Assembly (NCBI RefSeq): GCF_963678635.1
Contig: NC_087066.1
Location: 1,014,201-1,078,200 of the forward strand
Origin: Symsagittifera roscoffensis
Lineage: Eukaryota > Xenacoelomorpha > Acoela > Convolutidae
Length of the DNA: 64,000 nucleotides
Direction of reading: 5' to 3'
The notes beneath the pieces are model-generated. The model had not been told where the DNA came from and did not search any database. It saw only the letters and a list, made by a program, of their open reading frames with translations. Made by a program: the position numbers and the translations under genes. Below are positions 12,091 to 24,381 of the stretch, piece after piece (positions within the stretch are counted from its first letter, which is position 1; the number at the start of each line of letters is the position of its first letter).

Positions 12091-14929
12091 TGTTTTTTTG
12101 TTCTCGCTAGGGAAATTAAGCTTTGCATTTTCGTTCAATTTTTTTGGAACTAAATCAGTTGTTGTTTTTTGTGGTGAGTTTAATCCATTCTCTGAATCGG
12201 GTAATGGGATCTGCAAGGAAACGTTTTGTTGCTTTATGATCCCTGTACCTGGTGATTTACTGTACTAAATCTGATGCATATACTACAATATAAAGCAAAA
12301 TGGCATACCGGCGATTTCAGGCTGTACTTTCACAAGTCTTTTCTAAAGCTTCTGGGAATTGGTTTCAGTTGAATGTTACTCGGTTTCTTGTCAATCTCCA
12401 TCTTGTTTTTTGTGCGGCTTTTGGAATCTTTTTTGTTGTGCTCGTATAATTTGATAAGTGTAGGTTTCTGGGTCGATTGAATAAAATCTCTTAAAAGTGA
12501 GTTTTGGAGATATACTCTTTTAGAGTTTTAATATTTCACCCTTCAACCCTATATTTTTTAACCTGATTCTTATGCGTTCTTTAATTGAAGTCGTTTGAAT
12601 CAGGAATTGGTTATTTCTCCGTTTCAAGTTTCAAAATTTTAGCACACATTTTTCGATTGTGTTCAGTTGAATATTTTCTGTTGTATAATGGACGTTTTTT
12701 GTTCTCGCTAGGGAGTTTAAGCTTCGTATTTTCCTTCAATTTTTTTGGAACTGAATCAGTTGTTGTTATTTGTGGTGAGTTTAATCCATTCTCTGAATCG
12801 GGTAATGGGATCTGCAATGAAACGTTTTGTTGCTTTATGATCCCTGTACCTGATGATTTACTGTACAAAGTCTGATGCATATACTACAATTTAAAGTAAA
12901 ATGGCAAACCGGCGATTACAGGCTGTACTTTCCACAAATCTTTTCTAAAGCTTCTAAGATTTGGTTTCAGTTGAATGTTACTCGGTTTCTTATCAGTCTT
13001 TTTGTACCTTGTTTTTTGTGCATCTTTTGACGTCTTCTTTTTGTGCTCGTATATTCTGATAAGTGTAGATTTCTGGGTCGATTGATTAAAATCTCTTAAA
13101 AGTGAGTTTTGGAGATATACTCTTTTAGAGTTTTAATATTTCACCCTTCGAGCCCATAATTTTTAACCTGATTTTTATGCGTTCTGTAATTGAAGTCGCT
13201 TGAATCAGGAAATGGTTATTTCTCCGTTTCAAGTTCCAAAGTTTAAGTACAATTTTTTCGATTGCGTTCAGTTGAATATTTTCTGTTGTATAATAGACGT
13301 TTTTCGTTCTTGCTAATGAAATTAAGCTTCGCATTTTCCTTCAATTTTTTGGAACTGAATCAGTTGTTGTTATTTGTGGTGAATTTAATCCATTCTCTGA
13401 ATCGGGTAATGGAATCTGCTAGGAAACGTTTTGTTGCTTTATGATCCCTGTACCTGGTGATTTACTGTACAAAGTCTGATGCATATACTTCAATATAAAG
13501 CAAGATGGCATACCGGGGATTTCAGGCTGTTTTTCCCTCAAATCTTTTCCAAAGCTTCTGGGATTTGGTTTCAGTTTAATGTTACTCCATTTCTTGTCAA
13601 TCTCCATTTTGTTTTTTGTGCGGCTTTTGGAATCTTTTTTGTTGTGCTCGTATAGTTTGATAAGTGTGGATTTCTGGGTCTATTGATAAAAATCGCTTAA
13701 AAGTGAGTTTTGGAGATATACTCTTTTAGAGTTTTAATATTTCACCCTTCAAGCCTATAAAATTTAACCTGATTTTTATGCGTTCTGTAATTGAAGTAGT
13801 TGGAATCTTGAAATAGAGTTTTCTCCCTTTCAAGTTTAAAAATTTTAGTACAGTTTTTTCGATGCTGTTCAGTTGAATGATTTCTGTTGTTTAATAGATT
13901 TTTTTTTTGTTCTCGCTAGGGAAATTAAGCATTGCATTTTCGTTCAATTTTTTTGCAATTGAATCAGTTGTTGTTATTTGTGGTGAGTTTAATCCATTCT
14001 CTGAATCGGGTAATGAGATCTGCTAGGAAACGTTTTGTTGCTTTATGATCCCTGTACCTGGTGATTTACTGTGCAAAGTCTGATGCATATACTTCAATAT
14101 AAAGCAAGATGGCATACCGGCGATTTCAGGCTGTACTTTCCTGAAATCTTTTCCAAAGCTTCTGGGATTTGGTTTCAGTTGAATATTACTCTGTTTCTTG
14201 TCAATCTTCATCTTGTTTTTTGTGCGGCTTTTAGAATCTTTTTTGTTGTGCTCGTATAGTTTGATAAGTATGGATTTCTGGGTCTATTGATTAAAATCTC
14301 TTATAAGTGAGTTTTGGAGATATACGCTTTTAGAGTTTTAATAATTCACCCTTCAAGCCTATAAAATTTAACCTGATTTTTATGCGTTCTGTAATTGAAG
14401 TAGTTGGAATCTTGAAATAGAGTTTTCTCCCTTTCAAGTTTAAAAATTTTAGTACAGTTTTTTTCGATGCTGTTCAGTTGAATGATTTCTGTTGTTTAAT
14501 AGATTTTTTTTTGTTCTCGCTAGGGAAATTAAGCTTTGCATTTTCGTTCAATTTTTTTGCAACTGAATCAGTTGATGTTATTTGTGGTGAGTTTAATCCA
14601 TTCTCTGAATCGGGTAATGAGATCTGCAAGGAAACGTTTTGTTGCTTTATGATCCCTGTACCTGGTGATTTACTGTGCAAAGTCTGATGCATATACTTCA
14701 ATATAAAGCAAGATGGCATACCGGCGATTTCAGGCTGTACTTTTCTGAAATCTTTTCCAAAGCTTCTGGGATTTGGTTTCAGTTGAATGTTACTCTGTTT
14801 CTTGTCAATCTCCATCTTGTTTTTTGTGCGGCTTTTGGAATCTTTTTGTTGTGCTCGTATAGTTTGATAAGTATGGATTTCTGCGTCTATTGATTAAAAT
14901 CTCTTAAAAGTGAGTTTTGGAGATATACT

Positions 14930-17250
14930 CTTTTAGAGTTTTAATGTTTCACCCTTCAAGCCTATAAAATTTAACCTGATTTTTATGCGTTCTGTAATTG
15001 AAGTAGTTGGAATCTTGAAATGGAGATTTCTGCCTTTCAAGTTTCAAAATTTTAGTACAGTTTTTTCGATGCTGTACAGTTGAATGATTTCTGTTGTTTA
15101 AAAGATGTTTTTTTCTCGCTAGGGAAATTAAGCTTTGCATTTTCGTTCAATTTTTTTGGAACTGAATCAGTTGTTGTTAATTGTGGTGAGTTTAATCCGT
15201 TCTCTGAATCGGGTAATGGGATCTGCAAGGAAACGTTTTGTTGCTTTATGATCCCTGTACCTGGTGATTTACTGTACAAAGTCTGATGCATATACTACAA
15301 TTTAAAGCAAAATGGCATACCGGCGATTTCAGGCTGTACTTTCACAAGTCTTTTCTAAAGCTTCTGTGAATTGGTTTCAGTTGAATGTTACTCGGTTTCT
15401 TGTCAATCTCCATCTTGTTTTTTGTGCGGCTTTTGGAATCTTTTTTGTTGTGCTCGTATAATTTGATAAGTGTATGTTACTGGGTCGATTGATTAAAATC
15501 TCTTAAAAGTGAGTTTTGGAGATATACTCTTTTTGAGTTTTAATATTTCACCCTTCAAGCCTATAATTTTTAACCTGATTTTTATGCGTTCCTTAATTGA
15601 AGTCGTTTGAATCAGGAAATGGTTATTTCTCCGTTTCAAGTTTCAAAATTTTAGTACAAATTTTTTGATTGTGTTCAGTTGAATATTTTCTGTTGTATAA
15701 TGGACGTTTTTTGTTCTCGCTAAGGAATTTAAGCTTCGCATTTTCCTTCAATTTTTTTTGGAACTGAATCAGTTGTTGTTATTTGTGGTGAGTTTAATCC
15801 ATTCTCTGAATCGGGTAATGGGATCTGCAATGAAACGTTTTGTTGCTTTATGATTCCTGTACCTGATGATTTACTGTACAAAGTCTGATGCATATACTAC
15901 AATTTAAAGCAAAATGGCATACTGGCGATTACAGGCTGTACTTTCCACAAATCTTTTCTAAAGCTTCTAAGATTTGGTTTCAGTTGAATGTTACTCGGTT
16001 TCTTATCAGTCTTTTTGTACCTTGTTTTTTGTGCATCTTTTGGACTCTTTTTTTGTTGTGCTCGTATAATTTGATAAGTGTGGATTTTTGGGTCTATTTT
16101 TTAAAGTCTCTTAAAAGTGAGTTTTGGAGATATACTCTTTTAGAATTTTAATGTTTCACCCTTCAAGCCTATAAAATTTAACCTGATTTTTATGCGTTCT
16201 GTAATTGAAGTAGTTGGAATCTTGAAATGGAGATTTCTGCCTTTCAAGTTTCAAAATTTTAGTACAGTTTTTTCGATGCTGTACAGTTGAATGATTTCTG
16301 TTGTTTAAAAGATGTTTTTTTTGTTCTCGCTAGGGAAATTAAGCTTTGCATTTCCGTTCAATTTTTTTGGAACTGAATCAGTTGTTGTTAATTGTGGTGA
16401 GTTTAATCCGTTCTCTGAATCGGGTAATGGGATCTGCAAGGAAACGTTTTGTTGCTTTATGATCCCTGTACCTGGTGATTTACTGTACAAAGTCTGATGC
16501 ATATACTACAATTTAAAGCAAAATGGCATACCGGCGATTTCAGGCTGTACTTTCACAAGTCTTTTCTAAAGCTTCTGGGAATTGGTTTCAGTTGAATGTT
16601 ACTCGGTTTCTTGTCAATCTCCATCTTGTTTTTTGTGCGGCTTTTGGAATCTTTTTTGTTGTGCTCGTATAATTTGATAAGTGTATGTTACTGGGTCGAT
16701 TGATTAAAATCTCTTAAAAGTGAGTTTTGGAGATATACTCTTTTAGAGTTTTAATATTTCACCCTTCAAGCCTATAATTTTTAACCTGATTTTTATGCGT
16801 TCTTTAATTGAAGTCGTTTGAATCAGGAATTGGTTATTTCTCCGTTTCAAGTTTCAAAATTTTAGTACAAATTTTTTGATTGTGTTCAGTTGAATATTTT
16901 CTGTTGTATAATGGACGTTTTTTGTTCTCGCTAAGGAATTTAAGCTTCGCATTTTCCTTCAATTTTTTTTTGGAACTGAATCAGTTGTTGTTATTTGTGG
17001 TGAGTTTAATCCATTCTCTGAATCGGGTAATGGGATCTGCAATGAAACGTTTTGTTGCTTTATGATCCCTGTACCTGATGATTTACTGTACAAAGTCTGA
17101 TGCATATACTACAATTTAAAGCAAAATGGCATACTGGCGATTACAGGCTGTACTTTCCACAAATCTTTTCTAAAGCTTCTAAGATTTGGTTTCAGTTGAA
17201 TGTTACTCGGTTTCTTATCAGTCTTTTTGTACCTTGTTTCTTGTGCATCT
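14930..17250. repeat. Higher-order repeat: two monomers (~1,220 bp), two copies
   Basis: A pair of unlike monomers, one with the variant GTTGTTAATTGTGG and one with TGTATAATGGACG, occurs at about 14,930-16,130 and again at about 16,140-17,250. The two types are more diverged from each other than the two copies of the pair are. Just upstream, two single monomers (about 13,700-14,300 and 14,300-14,900) are also near-identical neighbours. Confidence 0.75.
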
Positions 17251-17649
17251 TTTGGAATCTTCTTATTTTGAAAATATAGTACTCAGAGTTTCAATATTTC
17301 ACCCTGCATGTCTATCTTTTTTGGTCTGTTTTAAGTACGTTCTGTAATTTTTGAATCAGAAAACGGTAGATTTCTGTTGTAGTTTTGAAAAGTTTGGTAC
17401 AGATTTTCGGATTCCGTTCAGTTGAAGGCTTTCTGTTGTATAACACGTATGTTCTTTGTCATGTGGTGTTATTCGTGATGAAAATAGTTCATTCTCTGAA
17501 TCAGGTAATGGGATCTGAACGCCAATGTTTGTTGCTTTCTGATTCCTGTAAGCATTGTGATTTACTGTACAGAGTCTGATGCAGATACTTGAATTTAAAG
17601 CAAAATGGCATAAATGGCGATTCCAGGCGGTTTTTATCCACAAATCTCA

Positions 17650-18860
17650 GATTGCGTCTTTCGACGACCGAAAAATGTGTGTGAGTGTGTGTCTGTGTTT
17701 TGAGGGCGGAGGGAACTTATTAACTTTTCAAAAGTCTCCAGTCTTTTTGATTTTTTTTCAGCTTAAAAGGTTTCTGCCTAGGTATTTTTGGCTTTGTTAC
17801 CGCTTTTGTAAATTATTATACGATGCTAATTTCTTATTCTATTGTCTTGGCATGTTTTTGTTTCAAAACTAGTCTTATTGATTTTCATAAATCTAGTTTT
17901 TTGAAATTTTCGATTTTTTTGAAGTTTTTTTTGTGTTGTATCACAAGTGTTGCGAAGCTCAGCTTCGCCTCTGTGTACAACTGTGATAATAAGAACGTAA
18001 TTTGCTAATTTTTTTAATGAAACATGGAATCGAAATAGTATAGAACTTTTCAAAAATATATAATTTACACGCAAGTTATTGTCCAAATTCAATTACTTTC
18101 GCTCGTCTAATTTGCATGCTGTCTAAATTCCTAAAGCGGTTACCAATTTGGGTTAATTAACGCGAGATCTGTTTAATTGTCGCCTAAACGGCGAGATAAT
18201 CGAGTTCAGAAATATATTCAAAATTGGTTGAGGCAAGCTTTTTGCTTTATGTTACAAAATGTGTAAAATATCACTTTACTTAACTGTGCGTGTGGGGAAA
18301 GATTATTAAAAAGATTTATCGAAAAATCTTACCGAATATTTATTATGCCACTTTAACCTTTATGGCATTCAATAGTTAAGATTTTTGCTCAAAATGGGTT
18401 TCAATTTTTTAAAAAATATTTTTTGTTTTTTGAACTTGTTTTCCGCAAGTAGAAGATCATTCCAGACAGCATGTTGAACTTTTTCAGTGTTGCTAATGGT
18501 TTTTTGAAGTTTTTTGCTTTTTATTGGAATTAGTTTCTTTCTTTTACTGTCTGCTCTCTTGTAATGCGATTTTTATGTAGTATCTCAAGTAATGCGAAGC
18601 TCCGCTTTGCCTGTGTTAAAATTCACTCATTATTCTATTCCATTCCTTGTTTGTTGCGAGTGATGCAAGGCTCAGCTTTGAGTTCGTGTTATAATTGGTT
18701 TTGCTTTTTATTCTGTTTTTTGTGCTGTTGTTTTTAGGGCTTACTTTTGAAAACAGTTAAATTTAGGTGATAATCATAAAAGTTCGTGCATCTTTTCTTG
18801 CATAGTTAAGGATGCTTCAAGATCATATATGAATGATAAACGAACTGAATTTTCATGAAC
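17650..18860. repeat. Dispersed 1.2-kb repeat, copy 1
   Basis: This block matches 25,030-26,725 along its whole length, from the shared ATTGCGTCTTTCGACGACCG through to TAAACGAACTGA/TTAACGAACTGA. It holds no convincing open frame. It contains three copies of the short hairpin GCGAAGCTCAGCTTCGC or relatives (near 17,950, 18,596 and 18,660). It joins directly onto the decayed last satellite monomer. Confidence 0.85.
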
Positions 18861-18871
18861 TGAAGTAATGA

Positions 18872-19740
18872 ATGAAGTGAGTATTCCAGGGTTGCATAAA
18901 AATCTGATGTATATTCTCGATTGATTTAAATCCGATTTTTTTTTATTTTGCCTTGTTTTTTTTTTCGATTTTTATTGGAAGCGTTTTTGTTTCAAGAACC
19001 AATTAATTTACGCAAAATTACTGATTTAGCATTCGAAAGAAGAACACAAGTTACCCATATTTTTCTATTCAGAGTCATTTTCTGAGACTGGAATGGATAA
19101 ATCCGAAAGTGCTGAAAAACTTTTCCAGTTAAAAGTATGCTATTAAGAACGAATTACGAAACAAATGTAAATACTGCAAGCTGGGTTGTATATTTACCGT
19201 GGCACTTGGCAGCATAACACAAGGGTTGATTTTTTTGATGTTTATTCTACGATTAAAATCCGATTTAAATCATCGATTTAAATCAAGTTGATTTTAATCA
19301 TGCAACCCTGGAGTATTCGGATATAGGTCTTGGTGATTTTTGTTTGTTTTTTTTCAGGAGAAAGTTTGTTCACGCTCAATTTTGACTTTTCGAGTTTTGA
19401 TTTTTGATTTCTTTCAAATTCCTTTCATTGCTTTTGTTAAAAGGAAGGCAAATTCGACTATCGGATAGCAAAATTGTGAAGTTCACGAAAAACGTGATCG
19501 AATTCTAGTTTCGAAAATGCATTTTAGTTATTAGATTTCCCAGCGAAATACATTTTACATAGTGATCAAGTTTTCTCAAATTGGGTTTATTTTATCAAAA
19601 GTAGCAGCAATCATAAATTGTTTCTGAAATTCCAAGAGCTTTATGCGCTTACAATTTTATTCTTTAAAATTTGAAATAAAAAACAAATCAGTTTTGTTTT
19701 CTGTTTCCTTGCGTTGATCACTCTTTTCCAACTGTCATTC
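18872..19740. repeat. GAGTAATGAACG-family element, interrupted
   Basis: A diverged copy of the family described at 21,275-23,410. It runs from AGTAATGAATGAAGTGAG to TTGCGTTGATCACTCTTTTC and is split by the hAT-like MITE at 18,887-19,310. The two halves resume across the duplicated target site, which shows the order of insertion. Confidence 0.7.
18887..19310. mobile_element. Nonautonomous hAT-like MITE (424 bp)
   Basis: The ends are inverted repeats, CAGGGTTGCA at the left and TGCAACCCTG at the right, and a perfect 8-bp target-site duplication GAGTATTC flanks it (18,879-18,886 and 19,311-19,318). The 8-bp duplication and CAGGG ends are typical of hAT transposons. The interior is AT-rich with no transposase frame, so it would need a transposase supplied elsewhere. 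Confidence 0.85.
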
Positions 19741-19828
19741 ATATACGACACCTTTTTTGGCCATTCACGTTGATGCGCAGTTGCGAGGAAGAAAATGCGT
19801 CGATATGATTGCGGCATTGGTGTTTTAG

Positions 19829-19965
19829 AGTGGCCCTGACTCGTACAGAAGGGGGCCAGATGGCTCAGCAGCAGTAGACATTCGAACTAGCGCTGGCTCC
19901 TCGGGAACAACTGCACCACCAGTCATCGCACACAATTCTACTTCTGCTATCGAAGACAGCAAAAG
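19829..19965 (+). CDS. stau: staufen-like exon 1 of the model (N-terminal linker)
   Basis: Open from just after the acceptor GGTGTTTTAG to the donor AAAAG|GTGAAG, 137 nt, starting in phase 0 and ending in phase 2. It encodes a Ser/Ala/Thr/Pro-rich stretch with no recognised domain. The end phase exactly fits the next candidate exon at 20,385. An in-frame stop lies directly upstream and there is no usable ATG, so this is an internal exon. It stands out as GC-richer than its flanks. It could belong to another transcript; the link to staufen rests on phase, composition and strand. Confidence 0.5.
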
Positions 19966-20384
19966 GTGAAGCATCGTCTAACTAGAAGTTAGATTCTAAT
20001 GTCGACACCGCTCACACCTTTTAAGAAGACTGTTTTGTTAGTTGATTGTCCCTACATTAAAGAACAATGTCAGTTTTTATGTATTTATTTGTGGTCAATA
20101 TTCAGTTGTTATATCCTCACATTTCGATTGCCATTCTCATACAAGACACAGGGGTTGATTGTGATCTAAAACGCAAACTTAAATCCCTAGAGACGAACAA
20201 AATGTTTCTTTCTTGGTGCTTGGTCAATTCCTAACCAATCAATCGGTATACAATAATGTGTGTGAGAAAGAGGGCTGGATCCGGCTTCAGTAGCAGCTGC
20301 GTTCGTTTCGTTTGACGTTAATTCTAGCTGTGTCTTTGTCTGAGAGTGATAAGTAATTGACAGAGAGAAGGAGAGTCTTTTCAG

Positions 20385-20676
20385 GTTTGTTGGGGGAGAC
20401 GGGGGCAGGGGAAATAGTGAAGCACACCTGCTGTCTAGTGGGGATGGGGGAGGGGGAGAGAAGAAGGCGAGGAAGTCGAATGCAGTCGTCCAGTCACAGA
20501 GAGGGGGCAGTGGGGGGTCGAGGAGTCAGGTGCATGGGGAGAGTGTAGCAAACCAACAAATACAGCAGCTGTCAACCAACAAGGCACTGCACACTAATGG
20601 GGGCACACACGATCAGCCAACATCAGCTGTGAACAGCAGCAGCACTGTCTATCCGCAACTACAGCAGAGATACCAT
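20385..20676 (+). CDS. stau: staufen-like exon 2 of the model (Gly- and Gln-rich linker)
   Basis: The acceptor GAGTCTTTTCAG opens a GC-rich 292-nt exon that continues the frame of the previous exon. It codes for a Gly-rich, then basic, then Gln/Asn/Ser/Thr-rich segment of low complexity. The best donor is CCAT|GTGAGA, which gives phase 0 and matches the next exon, but it lacks the usual G before GT. The frame stays open to a stop at about 20,733, so a longer exon or a terminal exon of a short isoform is possible. Confidence 0.5.
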
Positions 20677-20926
20677 GTGAGAACACACCACCATGTTATG
20701 TTCAACCTGCACACCACACAGTCTTTTTCTTAAAGTATGTATAGAAGAATCAAGTCATTATATGTTGCCTTTTCATCCAGTTTTTAAAAGCTTAAAGAAA
20801 AAAGTGGTCATCATAAACAATTGTTGAATTTGAAAGAGCTTTAATGTGATATATAGTCTTCAAAATTCGGAGTTGAAAAACGTTCACACATTTTAAACCA
20901 ACTTTTTTTGGGTTCCTCGAGTTCTT

Positions 20927-21090
20927 GGATCTACTTAACAATCCGCCATGTGGTATCTACTAAAGAATTGCCGCCACTCTAAATGAAACCAGTAAATTAA
21001 CACGAGAGCGTTCTTTTAATAATTCGAATTTTGCTGCATTCTGATTGGTCGAAAATTCTGATTGGTCGGAGGTAATTGTTAAGTAGATCC
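20927..21090. mobile_element. Short MITE (164 bp) with 16-bp terminal inverted repeats
   Basis: Perfect 16-bp inverted ends: GGATCTACTTAACAAT at the left and ATTGTTAAGTAGATCC at the right. The flanks repeat GAGTTCT (7 bp, or 8 bp with one mismatch), a likely target-site duplication. The interior holds two copies of ATTCTGATTGGTCG in tandem. There is no coding capacity. The superfamily is uncertain; the duplication length suggests a hAT relative. Confidence 0.75.
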
Positions 21091-21274
21091 GAGTTCTATG
21101 AAACTTTTCTGACCATTGTATTGAAAACATCCGTTTCGTCAACATAAATACTGTGAGAAACTAATATAGTGTGAACACGGTAAAGACATTATCTTGGTCA
21201 CCTGTTTTTCGTTTGATGAAAAGATATTGAAAACGTTCTACCTCATTTTCTATTTCGAAGGTTAGTTTATTAAG

Positions 21275-23410
21275 AGTAATGAACGCAGTGAGTATTCTTA
21301 TATAGGTTTTGCTGATTTTTTTTGTGTTGTTATTGTTGTTGCATTTTTGTTCGAGCTCAATTTTGATTTTTCGCGGTCTGACTTGTGATTTCTTTTAAAG
21401 TTCAGTGCATTTCTATTGTTAAAAGGAATGCAAACTCTACTATCGATCAGCAAAATTATAAAGGTCACGAAAAGCGATCGACTTCTAATTTCGAAATTGG
21501 AAATTAATTATCAGATATCCCAGTGAAATGAAAGTTTTGCCTGTTGATCCAGTTTTCTCATTTTGGGTTAATTTTAACAAAACGTTTCTTTATAAATTGT
21601 TCTACAAATTCAAAGAGCTTCATGGCCATCTATTTTTTTCTTCGGAATTCAAAATTTGAAGATTTTTGAAAAAAAAACAAGTCAGTTTTTGCTTCAGTTT
21701 CATTGCGGTCATTACTTTTTTTCTAACTGTCAGTTGGCTATTAGGAGTAATGAACGTAGTGAGGAGTCTTATATAGGTCTTGCTGATTTTTTTAGGATAG
21801 AGTCTTAAAATTTGTTTACACTCATTTTTGAATTTTCGCGGTTTGACTTGTGACTTTTTTCAAGTTCAGTGCATTTATATTGTTAAAAGGAAGTCAAAAT
21901 CCTTTATCGAAGAGCAAAAATGTAAAGGTCACGAACACGTGATCGACTTCTAATTTCGAAATTGGAAATTAATTATTAGTTATCCCAGTGAAAAAAAAAT
22001 TTGCCGATTGATCCAGTTTTCTCAAATTTGGTTAGTTTTAACAAAAAGTTTCCTTCATAAATTGTTCTACAAATTCAAAGAGCTTTAAGGTCGTTTGTTT
22101 GAAATTGAAAAATTGAAATTTTTATTTGAAAAAAAAACTAGTCCAGTTTTGCTGCAGTTTTGTTGGGGTCATTACTTTTTTTCAACTGTCATTTGACTAT
22201 TAGGAGTAATGCACGCAGTGAGGACTTTTATATAGCTCTTGGTCTTGCTGGTTTTTTTTTTGTTTTTTTTTTTTCCAGGAAAAAGTCTTAAAATTTGTTT
22301 GCACTCTTTTTTGACTTTTCGCGGTTTGAATTGTGACTTTTTTAAGTTCAGTGCATTTTCATTGTCAAAAGAAATGCAAAATCTTTTATCGAACAGCAGA
22401 AGTGTAAAGGTCACGAAAACGTGACCGACTTCTTATTTCGAAATTCGAACTTAATTATTAGATATCCCAGTAAAAAAAAGTTTTGCCGATTGATCCAGTT
22501 TTCTCAAATTTGGTTAGTTGTAACAAAAAATTTCCTGCATAAATTGTTCTACAAATTCAAAGAGCTTCATGGCGATCTATTTTTTTCTTCGGAATTCAAA
22601 TTTTGAAGATTTTTGAAAAAAAAACACTCCGTTTTTGCTTCAGTTTCATTGCGGTCATTAATTTTTTTCCAACTGTCAGTTGGCTATTATGAGTAATGAA
22701 CGAAGTGAGGAGTCTTTTCATAGGTCTTGCTGTTTTCTTTTTTTTCAGGAAAAAGTCTTAAAACTTGCTTTCACTCATTTTCGACTTTTCGCGGTTTGGC
22801 TTGTGATTTTTTTTCAAGTTCAGTATATTTCCATTGTAAAAAGGAAGGCAAAATTTTTTATCGAACAGCGAAAACGTAAAGGTGTGATCGACTTCTCATT
22901 TCGAAAATGGAAGATAATTATCAGATATCCCAGTTGAATAAAAGTTTTGCCTATTTATCCGGCTTTCTCAAATGAGGTTAAATGTAATGAAAAGTTTTCT
23001 TCATAAATTGTTATACAAATTCAAAGAGCTTTAAGACCATCTTTTTTTTTCTTCGAAATTCGAAATCTTAAGTTTTTTGAAAAAAAAACTGGTCAATTTT
23101 TGCTGCAGTTTTGTTGGGGTCATTACTTTTTTCTAACTGTCAGTTGACTATTAGGAGTAATGAACGTAGTGAGGACTCTTATATAGGTCTTGATAGTTTT
23201 TTTTTCAGGAAAAAGTCTTAAAACTTGTTTACACTCTTTTTGACTTTTCGCGGTTTGAAATGTGACTTTTTTAAGTTCAGTGCATTTCTATTGTCAAAAG
23301 CTCTAAGGCCATCTGTTTTTTTTTGTTCAAAATCAAAAGTTCAATATATTTGAAAAACAAGTCGATTTTTTTTTCAGTTTCCTTGCGTTCATTACTCTTT
23401 TCTAAATGTC
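21275..23410. repeat. GAGTAATGAACG-family elements, five in tandem
   Basis: Units start near 21,275, 21,751, 22,201, 22,690 and 23,155, each about 440-480 bp except the shortened last one. Each begins GAGTAATGAACGYAGTGAG and ends TTGCGKTCATTACT, so the ends are inverted repeats. A small hairpin, CCAACTGTCAGTTGG, then leads into the next unit. Shared inner blocks include CAGGAAAAAGTCTTAAAA, TCGCGGTTTGACTTGTGA and GATCCAGTTTTCTCAAA. Further copies lie at 18,872, 24,382, 28,015, 30,290 and 42,262. The unit looks like a MITE or similar nonautonomous element that has become a tandem array. Confidence 0.85.
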
Positions 23411-24381
23411 AGTTGGCTATATTTTCCTGGTGAGGCTCAAATTACAAGCTGTGAGATAGAAATGGTGCGAAAATTCACTTCTCTGTAGAGTTAAAACTGA
23501 ACTGACTTTGAGGAATATTTTAGCTTCATCTAGTTCTTTCTTTAGAGAAATTTCGACGTTTTGACTAGCTTTTTTAGCAATACAATCTGTGAGATGGCAA
23601 TGACCTGAGATAAAAATTAAAAAGTTTTTTGCAGAATTCTTGCGATCATTTATTCAGTAACCATTTTGGATGAAAAAGCACGATATATTTCGTTTTATTA
23701 AAAGCTAACGCGTGAGCTACAATTTATGTCCGCTGCGAAGTCTTTCCGAATTATTTTGAGAAAAGATATTGCGTCTTATCAATGCGTTATTAGACGAGCA
23801 AATATATCATTTTGTGTCAAGATATTTCCCTTATGATCGTTTTTGGTTCAGATAATAGGTTTTAGCAGGGCCTAGTAAATAAGACGACAAGCAAATTAGA
23901 CGATTGTAAAAAAACCGAATGTAGACGATAATTCCTAGTGAATTTAGACGATAAGAACAGGGTCAAGAACAGGGAGTATGTTATCACAACCGATCAAAAG
24001 AATTTTTAAAATTTTTTATAAAAAATTGAATCGAAAAAGTTGAGCTTGAATTATTACCCTGGCAATAATCAAGGGTATTGCAGTCGGGCACTAGACTTTT
24101 TTCCCGTAGAGAACTTTGTCCACAGATTTCCGCATCCATGCAGTACACGACATGCATGCAGGCAGTATGTGCGTATATTTAGGCTCTTTGGTCTATTACT
24201 CCCCCGGTGCATCCTTATAAGTGTTTTTACAATAGATTCGCAGTTCAAATTTTTTAATCATATTTTTTTAGTTTTGAAATTTCTACTTTGTTGCTTCGGT
24301 TTATTTTTTGTCGACCTAGCTTCCGCTTCGTTTTTACTAACCAACTAAATCGTTTATTTGAATTTTATTTATTTTAAAGAG

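Larger units (their letters stand above)
1..17660. repeat. Satellite array, ~597 bp monomers in tandem
   Basis: About 29 head-to-tail monomers are visible. The anchor GTGGTGAGTTTAATCC recurs near 277, 879, 2068, 2653 and so on to 16998, a mean spacing of about 597 bp. The array starts before the window. Monomer lengths vary (575-612 bp) mainly through short indels in T-runs and a missing segment of about 20 bp after the GGCTGTA motif in some monomers. The last monomer (about 17,260-17,660) is strongly diverged, as expected at a satellite edge. Most monomers carry a 60-69 codon open frame on the plus strand and an overlapping one on the minus strand. Several monomers break the frame (for example near 4,396 and 7,940), so I treat these as by-products of sequence homogeneity, not genes. 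Confidence 0.95.

Noticed and set aside
787-16502. Recurrent 60-69 codon frames in the satellite monomers, both strands
   Set aside because: They follow from monomer similarity. Several monomers break the frame by single-base indels, both strands are open at once, and there is no start context or codon bias.
1-17260. Satellite as a tandem snRNA or spliced-leader RNA gene array
   Set aside because: An AATTTTTTTGG string resembles an Sm site, but I found no matching leader, donor, stem-loops or promoter element, and I recognise no known RNA.
1-17260. CRISPR array
   Set aside because: Units are about 600 bp and repeat throughout; there is no short repeat/unique spacer alternation and the genome is eukaryotic.
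22239-22937. Hydrophobic small open frames in the intron array
   Set aside because: They come from T-rich repeat units and are not kept in frame among the copies.
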